Positions 11,101-24,485 of a DNA stretch of 64,000 nucleotides are shown piece after piece. A model generated the notes under the pieces. It saw only the letters and a list, made by a program, of their open reading frames with translations. It was not told where the DNA came from and ran no database searches. Location: positions 1 through 64,000 of the forward strand of contig NC_021676.1 in NCBI RefSeq assembly GCF_000247815.1, in the 5' to 3' direction. The translations under genes and the position numbers were made by a program. Position 1 is the first letter of the stretch, and each line of letters starts with the position of its first letter. Source of the DNA: Ficedula albicollis (lineage: Eukaryota > Chordata > Aves > Passeriformes > Muscicapidae).

Positions 11101-14100
11101 GCTTTAGTTCTGCAAGAAGCACTAGGCAGTACTAAATCAAATGGTTTATAGTCTCTGCTATTTTTGTAATTGTAGTAGTTGGGCTGTGAAGTGCCCAAGC
11201 ATAAATACTGTCTTCACTCTAAAGGACTTTTAGAAAAACATTAAAAATTACTTATGAGTCTCTTCTTGGAAAAGTGATACAAGTTTTATGGGAAATCAGT
11301 CTCCTGAAACCTTTTTATTCTTGCTTTTAAGTTCATCAGCTTGCTTGGATATTGCAGTTTAGTGTCTGTGACATATTTGAATGAAAAATATGCAGCTGCT
11401 TTTGGAGGTATTAATCACTTACAACAGGAGTGAAGAAATTCTTAGTCTTGATCAAGAAAACAGTGCCAGCTGTGTGTCAGAAGATGGCATTATGGTTTTC
11501 AGTGACAGGGACTTGATTCTTAGCACACTATACTTAATGATGTGTTATTGGAATGCAATTTGATTTCACCACGTGCTTTAAAGTTTGTGCTGTGTTTTAT
11601 CTTGAAATAGAGAGAATCAGTTCAACTTGCTTTGAGGCTTCTGGATGAAGCAGAAATCCGAGGCTATAAATTGCATGTGGAGGTTGCAAAGTTCCAACTG
11701 AAGGGGGAGTATGATGCAAGCAAAAAGAAGAAGAAATGTAAAGACTACAAGAAGAAGTTGTCGCAGCAGCAGAAGTTTGTATTTTTTATTTCAGTAAAAT
11801 ATTGCTTGAATTCTAAGTGCTGTTAGCAAAGTGGTGCTTTCTTTCAAATACAATTCTAAGTTTTGCAGAATTTAAAGTCTTGTCTGACAGTGCAACAGCT
11901 TAACTATTGCACGTTTGAAGGGGAGTAACTCCTAGATTAAGTGTTGATATAATGAATTTCTTTATGATTCACACGCTAAAACAATACATAGGGAGCAATG
12001 GTGCCTTCAGATGCAGAAGAAAATATTACAACTTGGGGGAAATAAACTCTTTTCCTCTTCAATAGAAAAGTTCTGTCACAATATCGGGCCTTACTGCTGG
12101 AAGGTCATAACGCTCTCGCTGCTCACATATATTTAGTGCCATACTGCAGTAGTTGCAAAGGGCAAGAAATGCTGGCTGCCACAGGAACAAATACTAAAAT
12201 ATCTCTGTAGATTCCCCCAGACATCTCTCTCTGCTATAAAATATACTGGGTTTTGAGTTGTACCTTGTTTCATTGCTTTTGTCACTTAAAAATTGTTCTT
12301 GTGCCTTTTGGAACCAAGAAGATGCAGAAGAAAAGAAAAGTTTGAGTATTTTTGATACTTCAATGAAAGCAACATTCCACTAGCATTGTAAATAGTAACG
12401 CGGAAATGTTTTCCCATAGTTAAGGGGAACAAAGGCTATTTGATACCTTATTGATTAAAGCCAGAAGTATATCTGCCCAAAGATACACTGACAGCAGGTT
12501 CATGAAAATTATGAAATTGCTTTTGACAGCAATTTGTGTGAATAAAAGGACAGTGTTCCTTTTGAGTTTAAGGGCATAATTTACTGGTTTAACTGCTCTC
12601 ATTGGAAATCCGAGTTTTCTTCAGATAAAGTAACAGGTACAAGAAGAAACTTAAGATTTCCCCACCTCAGTGTAGATCCTGAGATTTAAAAGTGTAAGTA
12701 AATGTGTGGGTTTTCTTGTAATAGGAATATGAAGTAGGCATTTCTACAAGAAGTAAGATTTGCCGTGAGAAGGCAAAGTCCTAGAACAGCTGTGCTAGGT
12801 TACATGGCTAGTTTGTGTTAGTGGCTCTACACTGGGGAGCAAAATACATCTTGTAGTAATGCCTGTGTAAGAGTCAAGGTATTCTTTCATGTTCTTTTAA
12901 ATAAAAGTAGTTAAATTTTATCTAGGGGGGAGTAGTGGATCTCCTTTTTTACAGAATAAGTTAGGAAAAAATGGTGAAATACTGGCATTTTAATTGCACT
13001 TGGAAACAGCTGGTTCCTTTATCTGAGTTTTTATTAGGAGGGAATTAATACTTCACAAATATTTTCTTGTGTTTTAAAGAAAATACTTCTCCTTGAAAAA
13101 TTATTTATATTCCCTCTAGGATCCTTTAAGTACCTTAAAACTTTAAATGCTTTGCAGCAGTAGTAAACCCGGGTAATTACTGTGTTTTTTAGAAGAATAA
13201 CTTCACTATTTGTGTCAAAATATATGTTAATATAGTGCAAGAAATGCCAAATTAATGGGTTTTTTTCAACAAATACTTGTAGAAACTGAAGAGAGCCGCA
13301 ACAATATCTTCTTACTGTTGCTTCATTTCATTAGACAGCTGGATTGGAGGCCGGAGAAGAAAGATGGGGCAACTCGAATGCGGCATGAACGCATCGTTAT
13401 TATCAGGAATATGTTTCACCCCAAGGACTTTGAGGTAGGAAGATGCAGTTTACTTCTGTAGGTTGTGCTGTTAGAAGTTAACATGACTGACCTTTCTGCC
13501 ATACAAATTGTAGCAAAATTCTAAGCAGATGAAAACAAAATTAAACTTGCTCTTTGGGAAGGGTGTTCTCCTGTGTCAAACATCTGCTTTAAATTCATTC
13601 ATCTCTCTCCAAAAGCAAGAAAAAAATATTGGTAAGAATGTGTTTTTCAAGTCAGGGCTTTTCACTGTCTGGGAAACCTATATGTCTGACAAAATTCCTT
13701 TCTGGGATGGAAAGAGGAGTAAACAACAGTAATGGTTAGAATGAAGAAACAAGCACAAAATAGCTTTATTAACAAGTAGTATTTAGTAAATTCAGACAAG
13801 AGCTATCTGCCAACTCCCAGGTGGCTTTGAAAATGCAGCATAACAGCACTTAATTTTTGGACTTGTAACGGATTGAGAGATGTGTACCACTGGTGATGGA
13901 GCAAAAATAAATCTGAGAGGAGTGCTTGTGTTTAATTAAAGCTGTGTAATTGCTTTGTAGGAGGACCCTTTAGTGTTAAATGAGATAAGAGAAGATCTGC
14001 GGACAGAGTGTGAAAAGTTTGGTCAAGTAAAGAAGGTTCTCATATTTGATGTAGGTACTTTTATATGTTGTGTTGGCAGAATTGATGTAATGTGCAAAGG

Positions 14101-15323
14101 TGCAAAACATTTAGGCCGCTTTAAATATGAGCGGAGCATTCATTTGGGTGTGTTTACTTCATGGAAACTTGATTTAATCTTTCGGCACTTTAAAACTTCT
14201 GGAACTTAATGTCTAAGCACTTCAGCCTACCTAAAGGCAAGCTAACTCTTCCCAGGAGCTTGGATGCGTGTTATGAGTTTGAAAGTATATGGATACATTA
14301 TTTGTAGCTAAGCTAGCTGAAGCTGTTTTTGTTTTCTGTGTTCAGAAATTGTATTCTGTGTGCTAATAGACCAACGTATGGAAACTTGAAAACTGAGCTT
14401 TTCAAACGTGATTATGCATGATTGGAATAGAGCTATATCCTGATTGATTTTATAAGACAATTTAAATGGTATTGGAATGAATACATTAGTTAGAATGTTA
14501 TTAAATGCAACTTGCCTGTCCTTACAGAGGCACCCTGATGGTGTTGCTTCTGTGTCATTTAAAGAAGCAACAGAAGCTGATCTGTGCAAGCTGACTCTAA
14601 ATGGAAGGTGGTTTGGTGGCCGTCAGCTCAGTGCTGAAACATGGGATGGTGTAACGGATTATCAGGTAACCTTTCATGGTTCTATTTTATCAAATATGTC
14701 TTCCAAACAGTAAATCTGCTTGAATTCTAGGAGTGCTTGGCATTTCTGTCCCCATACTCTTTCCCTGCCCATGCCTGCATTATCTTGCTTCTCTTCAAAA
14801 GCTATAGAATATCTCCAAAAATCGTTCTCAATTATTCACCTTAGCAAAAAATTAGAGGACCTGTTTGAGTACTGAAAGTGTCAGCTTAGAGTATTAGCCA
14901 CTGGATGTACAGATCATTAGTTCACAGTCAGCATTGAGATATTTCTGTAATATAAATATTTGTTTAATTTTATCTGTGTAAATCCTCATTTTGACAAATA
15001 TGTCTCTGTAATGATATGTATAAACACTTCTTTAACAGGTGGAAGAGACTGCAAGAGAAAGGGAAGAAAGGCTCAAGGTGTGGGAGTCATTTTTAGGGGA
15101 TCCTGATGCCAAGGAGCAGCTAACTGCAGCTGATTCGGATTCTGCATCAAGTAGTTTTAAATGGCCTGAAGGGAAACAACCTCCAGAGGTTAATGACACA
15201 CCTAAGGAGGATGCAAATGATGAAGCTCATAAGAGGGAGAATAATGGTGAGGGTATTAATGAAGATGGAGCTCCATCCACAGACAGCAGCGTTGCAGACA
15301 GCGATGGTGAAGCTGATACATAA
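5017..15323 (+). CDS. HTATSF1: HTATSF1, Tat-specific factor 1 homologue (nine coding exons)
   Basis: Joining 5017-5193, 8754-8958, 9263-9310, 10429-10583, 11611-11774, 13335-13434, 13961-14050, 14528-14665 and 15039-15323 gives 453 codons with consistent phases and GT-AG introns. The family is a cellular nuclear factor that associates with U2 snRNP/SF3b and couples splicing to transcription elongation. Near the N-terminus is YEWDLEKKAWFPK (about 47-59). RRM1 spans about 138-225, with RNP2 VYVTGL and RNP1 KGDGLCCYL. A lysine-rich linker follows (232-245). The second RRM is a U2AF-homology motif (about 266-355) carrying the R-W-F signature (340-342) that binds tryptophan-containing ligand peptides such as those of SF3B1. 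The acidic C-terminal tail is only about 90 residues, whereas the human protein (about 755 residues) has a very long acidic repeat tail. The start is the first ATG in good context after the CpG island. Confidence in the identity is very high. Confidence 0.96.
5194..8753 (+). other. HTATSF1 intron 1
   Basis: A 3.6 kb intron and the longest of the gene. It is AT-rich, with a dense TTAATTAA patch at 7440-7474. I see no repeat element, RNA gene or additional exon with support. Confidence 0.7.
8754..8958 (+). CDS. HTATSF1: HTATSF1 coding exon 2
   Basis: The acceptor is TTCTCTTCAG and the donor GTAAGT. It encodes ITEDFLATYHANYGF, which is conserved, and then a variable Ser/Thr/Lys-rich linker ending EKRKLEP. 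Two further GTAAG sequences lie inside it at 8848 and 8859. Confidence 0.94.
9263..9310 (+). CDS. HTATSF1: HTATSF1 coding exon 3
   Basis: A 48-nt exon between acceptor TTGTATTTAG and donor GTAAGT. It encodes WFHVEEDRNTNVYVT, the start of RRM1 with its RNP2 strand. Confidence 0.95.
10429..10583 (+). CDS. HTATSF1: HTATSF1 coding exon 4
   Basis: A 155-nt exon between TTATGCAG and GTCAGT. It encodes GLPPDITKDEF through the RNP1 strand GDGLCCYLK. Confidence 0.95.
11611..11774 (+). CDS. HTATSF1: HTATSF1 coding exon 5
   Basis: A 164-nt exon between TTGAAATAG and donor GTTTGT. It encodes EIRGYKLHVEVAKFQLKGEY and the basic linker KKKKKCKDYKKKL. The donor is weaker than the others, but the codon split (AA|A) restores the conserved K-QLDWRPE junction. 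Confidence 0.93.
13335..13434 (+). CDS. HTATSF1: HTATSF1 coding exon 6
   Basis: A 100-nt exon between TTTCATTAG and GTAGGA. It encodes QLDWRPE, MRHERIVIIRNMFHPKDFE and so opens the U2AF-homology motif. Confidence 0.95.
13961..14050 (+). CDS. HTATSF1: HTATSF1 coding exon 7
   Basis: A 90-nt exon between TGCTTTGTAG and GTAGGT, in phase 0 at both ends. It encodes EDPLVLNEIREDLR and KFGQVKKVLIFD. Confidence 0.95.
14528..14665 (+). CDS. HTATSF1: HTATSF1 coding exon 8
   Basis: A 138-nt exon between TCCTTACAG and GTAACC. It encodes RHPDGVASVSF and NGRWFGGRQLSAETWDG, which includes the R-x-F signature of the U2AF-homology motif. Confidence 0.96.
15039..15323 (+). CDS. HTATSF1: HTATSF1 last coding exon
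   Basis: It begins after TTTAACAG with VEETAREREERLKVWESFLG and ends at TAA (15321-15323). The rest is an Asp/Glu/Ser-rich tail ending SVADSDGEADT. Confidence 0.95.
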   Translation: MEETAREREERLKVWESFLGDPDAKEQLTAADSDSASSSFKWPEGKQPPEVNDTPKEDANDEAHKRENNGEGINEDGAPSTDSSVADSDGEADT

Positions 15324-18300
15324 CATCTTGAATGCTTTAAGAAAGTGTGGATTTTAGGGTGGTGTTTGAGTGTATGCCTTTCTTCAGGATGACTGCAGAC
15401 AATATTCATATGAATATAGGTATATTAGAATGTCATCATCTGTGTGCTTTGAAGTTTTCATTAAAAGCAGTATTTAATGAGGTCCTAAAAGTTTGTATTA
15501 ATTGGCTGTTCAGGTTTAGTAACTCAAGTTGCCTAGAATGCAGTAAAACTCATCAGGCTTCTTTTGTCCTAACTATGCTTGTCAGTGTTTCATCATGTGA
15601 GCTTGAAATAAGTTCCAACCCTTAAGTTTATGTAACTATATGTAACTTATGCAATGCAAAGCTTTTACAAGATTTGTGGATTGTACTGTTAATTTTCCTG
15701 AGCCCTTGGAACTCGGTATTTCAGTAATCTGTGTCCTGGTACGTTGGATCACTTTATGGAGCAGGTGCTGTGATCTCTATAGGGTGAATGCATTGGATGT
15801 GTTGCTATGTGTTATGTAGCAGATGATGAGTAGTATCAGGTCACAAGCTTAAAGAAAGTGGCAGACAGTGCTGCCATAACAATCCTAAGGCAAAATGAGT
15901 GAAGAGAGGTTATTAAATCACAGCATTCAGCAAATTAATTTTTTTTTCCCCTGTTTAGATATTCTGTTGATGTTGGATAGAGGCTGGAATTGTGCCAGGG
16001 AGACTAGAAATGCATGAACACACATATTCTAGGCCATGATAACATTGGTTTTACACTCTGATGGTCTGTATGTAGTAGGTATCAAAATAGGCTTTTAATT
16101 TTTGTGGTGGCTTAATTAGTTCTTGCTTTCATATTAAAGTAGGGGTTTTTCATTAACTTTGTTAACATGATAAATGTGAGTTTTCCCCAGCATTTTGGTT
16201 TAGCTCTGTGTGCTCTTCGCAGTGGAGAGGATCTTCTGTATTTCATAAAACTTAAATGCTTTTGGCAGCTCAAACTGCAGTTTGTTGTGCAAAAGTTAGA
16301 AATGTTAAAATGCTAAGAAGCAAATGATAGTCCTCTTCAAAATATTTCCAAAAGGAAAGACTTAGAAGATGTTCTAACTTTAGATATCTTATTAAATGGC
16401 AGGTTTTCAAAAATAACTGGGGGGAGCTGTTTTGGGCATAGTCATTCTTAATTTAGAATTCTTTACTTTGATAAGTAAGGATAGAAGAACATGGATTTAG
16501 GCACTAAACAATTAAAAATTTGTAACATGCTGTTCATATGGATGATCACCAGTACACATTTGCAGGGATGATCCTTTGAATGTTTTTAATTCATCTTGGG
16601 TTGCAAGAAACTATAGATGCTGATTCCTGTGCTTCTGTTGTGAGGTGATCTGAAAATGTTATTTTCAAATCTTGTGCTCTGAGATTACCATACAGATTTT
16701 TTTCTTGGATTCTGTATGGTTGTCTAAGTTTATTTTGTTGGAGTTTTTTTAATATATAGTCAATATGTGTGGTTGGCTATGCCAGCAAAAGCATCTAAGT
16801 TATCACTTGACATTGTGGTTATAAATTATATAAATTTAATATTTATAAATTTTTGTCACAATGTGTCATCTCTTGTGACAAAAGTAGCTGTCATATTTTG
16901 AATTTAGGGGCTAAAGTCTGGGGGCTCATAATAGGCTGATATGACAAGTTTCCCACTTTAAGTTGCAGTATAAAGAAGAGATGTAGCTCTTGCCAGCTGA
17001 AAAAAGTCCTTTTTCTCATCTTTCAAAGTATGTGGATTGTGTGTTTCAGCAAAGCAGGTGTTTGAAGAATTCAGGGAATCTGGAACACTGCCTATTTAGT
17101 AGCTGCATGTAGTGGTGTATTCAGATACATTTCTGGGTTGTGTTGGTTCTGCTTCAGTTATTTTTATTGCTAAGAAGCACCACAGGCTTTTGAGAGCTGG
17201 AAGTGTTTGCATGTGAGGAGTGTAATTTAGTATGGTGGGAATTGCTTTCAGTGCTCCTTTTTTTCTTCCAGCTTCTAGACTCCAGGCTTTAGATCTCTCA
17301 CTCTTGTGTTTTGTTTACTTTTTTTTCTTTAAGGGAGTCCAGTTATATAACACTACACAGTTAAATCACTTCTTTTACAGTGGAATTACAACTGATGTAG
17401 GGAAACTTGTGGAAATATGTCAGAAACCTGTTAAGTTCTATGAAGCCTGATCATGGTATCAGATATGGAAAACATGGTTAGTGTTACTGTTTGAAATAAG
17501 ACTTTGAAAAATAAGGAATTGTTGTATGTGCAGTGAACCTTCGTCCCTCCAATTGATATGCAAATTTGACTGGCTTGCTGCAGAAGTTCAATGTGCTCTT
17601 AGTCCTTTCACTTTCTCCTTTAGACTTCATACTAAAGTACCGCACCAAAAAAGACTGAGACCAAATGCTTTATTGACTTTCCTATTAACTAAGATTCTTA
17701 AGAAATAAAAGCTCTTTTTCTGTGCAATTATGTTGTTCTCAAGTGTGGCATTAAACTCATATTTTCCTTTTGTCTACCTCTATTTTCCCCAGTAAAATGT
17801 AAAAATATATTTTTATAAACTATTCATTGAGTTATTGAGGCATTTAGTAGTCCAAGGAGAGGTTAATGCAGCTGTGACTCTTTTCAGCAGATTTTCATTA
17901 AAACCAAATTCTTTAGATGTTTTCCTTTTTGAAATGATTTATGAAATTATTTTTAATTAATGAAGTTTTTATAAATCAGTCTGAACCGAAATAAAAAAAT
18001 TTTGTAGATGTTAAAATTGGTATTTTGAAGTACGATTATGAAATTCTTGTAGTATAGAGCAGTAATGTTTAATAAGGAATTTTAACAAATCTGAATAAGC
18101 TGAGTTGCTTTTTAAACTTACATACTTTTCTTACTGATCAGCATCATATATAAATTGATAAGAAATTAAAGCCCTAAAGGAATTTTAACTTTATTTTTTC
18201 TTTAATTAAAAGTGTTTTCTAATTACTTTTCTTGCTCATTAGAAGTGACAAAACCTTTTTGCTCAGTTTCTAAGGTTTTTTTAGGTTCCATTCCAGTGTT

Positions 18301-21300
18301 CCAGAGTACTACATGTTCGTCCATCCCTTTGCTTTTGGTGAGAGGTTCATTTTAAGAGAATGTCTCCTTTCCTCTGTATATGATGAAAACAATAACTAGC
18401 AGCAGGCTGAAACAATTTGTGGATAATTATTTTTGCTCTGTTCTGAACTAGAGAAATAGCTGTTTCTACCAATATTCAGTGTAACGAAATGGATGTAAAG
18501 CCACCTAACTACGGTACGACAGAGTATGAACTGATCCTTCAGCAGAATTTGGCAGAATCACTTTCTGAACCATCCAAAATGAGTTCTTAGCTTCAGGATA
18601 AATTGGTAGTTTGGTTTAAAATCAAATACTGTTCAGTGGTTTGATAGGAAGGAGTTTTTATGGAGTTGCAGGTATTCACCAGATATGATGTAGGTGGAGG
18701 ACCATGGCCAGGGTAGACACCTGGAAACAAAAGCCTCAAAAGCCTTTTTAGAAGTTTTCTCTTTTTTTTTCACTGGTTTTTGAATGATTGTATACAGGTG
18801 TAAAGAGAGAATTAATTTCATTTTGCATCAAAATGTTTATCTGTTTCTCCTACTGGCTTTTAAAGATTTTTTAAAATTGAATTTCAGTCCCTCGTACAGC
18901 TTAGGTTTTGTATAAGGATTGCAATTCACTTAAAATCTTTAATATGTTAAATGCAGTGCATTTTAGCTAAAATATGTCCTAGACATTATTCAGTTAAGGT
19001 TAACTTCTTACAAATAATTAGCTTAATTAGCTCAATTCACTTAAGAAAACTTGAACGTGTTGAATGCTTCATAGAAACCCAAACTTGTCATTTGTGAATA
19101 TTCATGCCCTGAATTCTTGAACCTAAACCAAATCAAATTTGGAAAAAAAAAAAACCCAACAAAAAATCTTATCATTTTTAATTGGATTTTAAATTCTTAT
19201 TTTTATTTTTGCATTTGAGGAACCATACTGCAGTATGGTAAATTAATTCTGGGAATTGTGTATTTGTGTTGATTTGACTTGTGTGAATTGTAGTGCTCAT
19301 TATAGCTTGACATCTTACTGTCAGGATACTCTGGAAGTTCTGTAAAATGTTTATAGAATTATGAAACCTTTTGCAGCAAACTGGTTTTTTGGTCATTCTG
19401 TAATATGAAAGTAAATTGTTAGATTAAACTTTTCAGCAAGTAGACTTGGAATTTTTTCTGACAGGTGATTTTACTTCAATAAAGTAATCATTTTGATTTA
19501 TCCTTTAGAAAAGCAGCATTACAAAGGAAATGGTATTTAATTAATGTCTAGACTGACTTGTGACAGCATCTGAGAATACCCTTTGTCTTCAATTTGTTTC
19601 TTAAAGGGGTTGTGTTTTATACTACCTTTTTAATAAACAAACTCATGAACAGAACAAGTCTTTGCTGATTAGTTTTAAGATAACGTATTTGTCTTTTTTT
19701 CCTCAGTAAAAGATACCATAGCATTTGGTGCCCAGGAGCTTCAGCTTATAAACCACATGTGTTAACATGTTAACAGCTTCCAGCTTTACCCATGTTGCTG
19801 GAACTGTAAGTGGGATATGGTGTTTGTTCTCTATTTATGGGTTAGGTCTCAGCCTTCTTCCTGGCTTAGGGTGTTAATGGACCTGCATGGAGAGAAAAGG
19901 AGCAGGAGGGATCACTGCAGACACCATCGTTAAAATTGAGATTGTGAAGATGTTTTTAATAAGGACAAGTAGAATTTTAATTTTTATTCTCAAAGGTTTT
20001 TAATTTTTTTTTCCTCAAAGCTTTGACACTTTAAATGCTTCAAAAGCACTGGAAATCAGTCATTCAATTCCTGTACTGAAGAATAGGAATTATAATCCCA
20101 CTTTACCCTGTAGTTCTTTCTAGGAGCTTTAAACTGATGCCGTCTTAACCTGAGGAGAGCTTTAAATGACAGCATGAGAGGAAGATCTCAAATAAGGTCT
20201 TGAAAAGCTTTAGCAGAGGAAATCTCTGCCATATGAGACAGTTTAGAAAAAGCAGTCAGAGAAAGAGCGATGGAGATGTTGAGGGCTCTTGCCCTGCTGG
20301 TGGACAGGAATCTAATCTGTCTCGCAATGAGAACCTGTTTACGCAAACAGCGTGTCAATAAAAGACTAAGCACTGTCATGGGAACTCTCCCAGCCTGGTA
20401 GTTAAGTTGTTCTGGGAAGGGCAGAGGGTGGATTCAAACGTATTTAGGCAGAGGGAATTGGATTGTGCTCTCCAGCTTTCTCGGTGAGAAAACAAACTCC
20501 TAAAACACTCTATAAAAGACATAATGTCACCTGTTTGGTGACTAGCTCCCCAGTGTGTTTTTGCCAGCTGAGACTGGCGGGTTTGACCCTGTTTCAGCAT
20601 TTCTGGAATGGCTGCAATTTGCTAATTTTGGTAAATTTGCTACAAAAAACCCCTAAACTTTCCTGCTACGGCTCTTACAGAACAAGAAAGTTTGTTTGTT
20701 TGTTTGTTTTGTTTTTTTTCCCTGTAGTTATTAAAACAGATCCAGCAAAGAAAAATGAGAAAATTGATTATCCAGCTTATCTAGGTCAGAAACATCATCT
20801 TTTTCTCACAGGTTTGTAGTTACCAACTTAAGAGTGCATATTCAGTAACATGGCACAGGAAAATTCCTTTATCATCCTGGGTAAGTTTGATTCTCTGCCA
20901 TAACTTGTTTATCATCTTAGTCCAAACTTTTCCAAAGTCCGCAGTGTCTTCTTTATTGGGTACGCATTGTTATTAAAAAACCCCGAACAAACCTAAAGCT
21001 ACTTGCAATCCTATTTTCCTCATTCCTGAAACCTCCTAACCTGGTTGACTTGTTGGAGTGCATTTCATGCATTCTTAGCAGATAGGCTGAAGGAAACGCC
21101 TCGCCTCGTTCAGCGCAGCTGGAGGCTAGAAAGTGTGGGGAGTTCATGGACAAGGCTTGTCTTCTGCTGCAGTCGCTGCAGTGCACTCAGAGCTGCCCAG
21201 GGAGGATCCCAACCTGCTGGACACAACATGAGTTGTTCCACATCTGGAAAATCTGACTAGTGTGACAGTGAGTTAAGGTAGGAGAGTTCTCTGACTTCCT

Positions 21301-24256
21301 CAAATGTTCATTTATTTGAGGAATAACTTGATGAGAGGGAATGCCTGCTTGTTAAATTGTGGTTTAATACTTGGGAAGTGGGAATTTTTTTGTTTTTAAA
21401 ACTAGTTTGAGCTACATGAAATCAAGAATGAAGGGTTCCCTGTTGGATTCTCCAGTGGTGGGAAATCAATACTGCTGGCAAGGATGGGGGATGTGAAAAA
21501 TATTGTAAGGTATTAACTCTTGTGGTGAGCTGTCAATAGCCACCACTCTTAAGGCTGTGTTGACCATGAGTCCTTGTCCACCTGAAGGAGAAATAACCTG
21601 GACAAATACTTGCACTATTTTGCCATTATTAACCCCTTCTAAGAGTAATGTGATATGAGCTGAGTCCATTTCATTCTGAGCTTCACTTCTACTCTATTTC
21701 GACAATGGTTTGTGGCAGACACAAGTTGGAAGGATTTCTGCCTTTTGCAGACTCTCTGCTGGATGTTGGAATAATGGGAAGTTCAGGTAATGAAGACTAG
21801 TGTTCCAGATTTAGGTCCTGTCTCCTGGGACATTAGAATCCTTATGATCACTGAGAGCACAGAGATGTAACCCAGCCAGCTTTTGGCTACCTGTTGGCAA
21901 GCGCAAGAAAATTTTAAGAGAAACAGTGAAAAAGAGATTACCTTTTTTTCTTGAAAATATTTTATTTTTCCAGCATTTTAATTGGTCACAGTCACACAAG
22001 CTGCTGCACACAAATAAACGATGCTAAAAGAGCTCAGAATAAATGTCAGGACCTAGTTAAGCATGTTAATAAGGTGTTACAAAGATACAATGGCTTGTAT
22101 AGAGTGAAGAACAGGAAAAGTGATCCTCTGGGCCAGCACTAATGCTTTCTAAATTGCATGTTGATGTGTAGCGCTGGAGCAGAGTAGGAAAAGCTGCTTT
22201 GCTTCTTGCTGTTGAGGTGACTTCTTGTCCGATCTCAGGCCATCCGGTTGCCCATGTCTTTGCCAAGCTTTCACTCCTCAGGCTGGAATTTTCAATGGCA
22301 AGTGTTGGCCCCCTGTCTGAGCAATTGTAAAGTTCCTTAACCCAAATAGCAGGAGGCTTTCTAAAACAAGACTGGGAAAAACTGGTGTGTCTTCCTGTGC
22401 TTGAAGTCCTTTCAGTTGTGTGACTGGGTTGTGCTAGTTCCTGCTTCCCCTCATGGGCCTTGGAAAGGTGCCTGTAAATTTGGAGGAAGTGTTTCTTTAA
22501 ATTTTTCATGTCTGGGAAAGCTGGGTCAGTTTTAAAGTTGTGAAAGATTGTCTTCTGAACCACATAGAGTGTGACCTTGCCATCCTGTTCCTAGTGCTGT
22601 GTTTAGGTGAATCTAGGATGATGGGGCAAAGCAATAGAAAACATGGAAGCAAATAATAAACATGGACCAGAAGTTTGTAGATGAAGGCTTAAGCATCAGA
22701 ATGGGGATAGATTATGACTTGACCACCTTAATCCTCATATTTCTTAATATCTGGATACTTGTCTTGCAGCCTGAGCAGTTTCTTTCATGTCTAAGAAAAT
22801 TCTGAGAAACCATTTGAAGGTAGTTTTCACAGGGACTTCAGAATATCCTTTGCAACACAGATGAGTGCAATGTTTATTGGGAAGCTTCTGAGGATCGGGG
22901 GATGTATGGCTAGGTGAGAAATCAGATAAATGTGTTGAACTAGGTTAAACAGTGCTGTGTACTGCAGTTAGTTGGATGGAAACACATATCTAACGATTCA
23001 TGAGGTTTTATGCAGTACAACTGGCTATTGGCCAAAAGTTGCCTTGATCTCTGAAAAATAACTGCCTTCCTTTTGCTACCAAAGTGAATCAATTATATTA
23101 TGCAGTGTCATGAGCTGACAATGAGACTGGAAAATTGAATAGAAACAGCAGGCAATTCACTGCATTTGTAGTCTGAGCCTTGCTAAATATGATTTTGATT
23201 AGAGCAGGACTTGTGAGCTCTGGCTGGGAACTTGCTCCCTTGTGGCCAGAAACTGTTACAAATGCACGAAAATGATGCTTCTCCAGGACAGGCAGTGACA
23301 TTCCTTGTCCTACTCTTACCATATCTGGCAGCAGAGATTTTTAAACAGAACGGAAAGGAGTCTTAAAGTCTTCTGTTGACTTAATGCAAACTATTTTAGT
23401 TTAGTTCCTGCCTTAAATCTGTAAATTCTGGTTGACGCACAGTGTGTTTTAGCAGTCTTGCTTCAAAGTTTTAAGCAACTGGCAGACTCACCATGTTCCT
23501 AGGTGAGTTGTTTCAAACAAGAAAAGGTAATTTCTTTTGTGGTGGTTTTGTGTTTGTTTGGTTGGTTTTTTTAACTTGAATTTGCCATGATTTGAATTTC
23601 CAATAATTTAATCTGAATGTCTTTTTCTAACAGGTGTAGCAACTAATTACTCTTAGAAGTATTTTTGTTTTGGAGATCTGTGTTCAGAGGGAATAAGGTA
23701 CTTCAGACTTTACCTTATCTAAAATTTTTTTCCACTCTAATGTAGTATAGTGGGGTTTGGGGTTTTTGTTGCTCTTGTTTTCTTTGTGGTTTTTTTTCAC
23801 TCTGTCATTATGTTTTTTTGAACAACACAAAAAGCTAAATTGGACAAAGCATTTTGACAAGTTCACCTTGAACTTCATTCAGGGATAGTGTCACCTCCGA
23901 ATTATTTTTTTAAGTGTTTCAGTTCTTCCAGAGGGCACATTTGCACAGTACTAGGTCGTAAGTCCGGACTTACAAAGTCAGGGTGAGAAATGGAAGCCGG
24001 TGGGTAGATGTGCCCATTCTGCCCAATTATTTAATTTTAGAAGTATCTAATGAGGAAATCAGTAAAGAAGAGGTGCATGGAAAAAGCAGAATAACAGGAA
24101 TCTAATTCTACTAGTAAGTGTTCTTCTGGCCCCTACCAATTTTGGGAGGAAGCTGGGCTCACCACCCACTAAGCACTTTGAATATCGTCTCTTTGACCTG
24201 TCTGGTTTTTTTGGTTTGTGTTTTTTGGTTTGGTTTTGTTTTTTTTTTTTTGCAAG
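15324..24256 (+). other. HTATSF1 3' flank and gap to VGLL1
   Basis: A 9 kb AT-rich stretch. Its first part must contain the HTATSF1 3'UTR, but the end cannot be fixed by eye. Candidate poly(A) hexamers are ATTAAA at 15460, and AATAAA at 17704, 17990, 19478 and 19632. A (TTTG)n tract lies at 20691-20710 and a 16-bp perfect palindrome at 23958-23973. The upstream, probably non-coding, exon of VGLL1 should lie near the right end but I could not identify it. Confidence 0.5.
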
Positions 24257-24274
24257 GACTGTTGGTCACTGAAA

Positions 24275-24485
24275 ATGGAGGAAACAAGGAAGTTTTCCCC
24301 AAAGCCAAGTAAAAGCAAAGAGCCTGTGAAAACAGAATGGGGATCTCAGAGCGTGGTGTTCACCTATTTCCAAGGGGACATTAACAGCATGGTAGATCAA
24401 CATTTTTCTAGAGCTCTTGGCAATGCCAAGAACCCCCAAGACCTGAGCACAAAGCACAAGGGTGAGATGGTTGTCCTGAAAAATG
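24275..24485 (+). CDS. VGLL1: VGLL1 first coding exon (Tondu domain)
   Basis: The exon begins at 24257 after a T-rich tract and GCAAG; the start codon is at 24275. It encodes MEETRKFSPKPSKSK and the whole Tondu domain, ending in phase 1 before GTGAGT. Confidence 0.95.
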
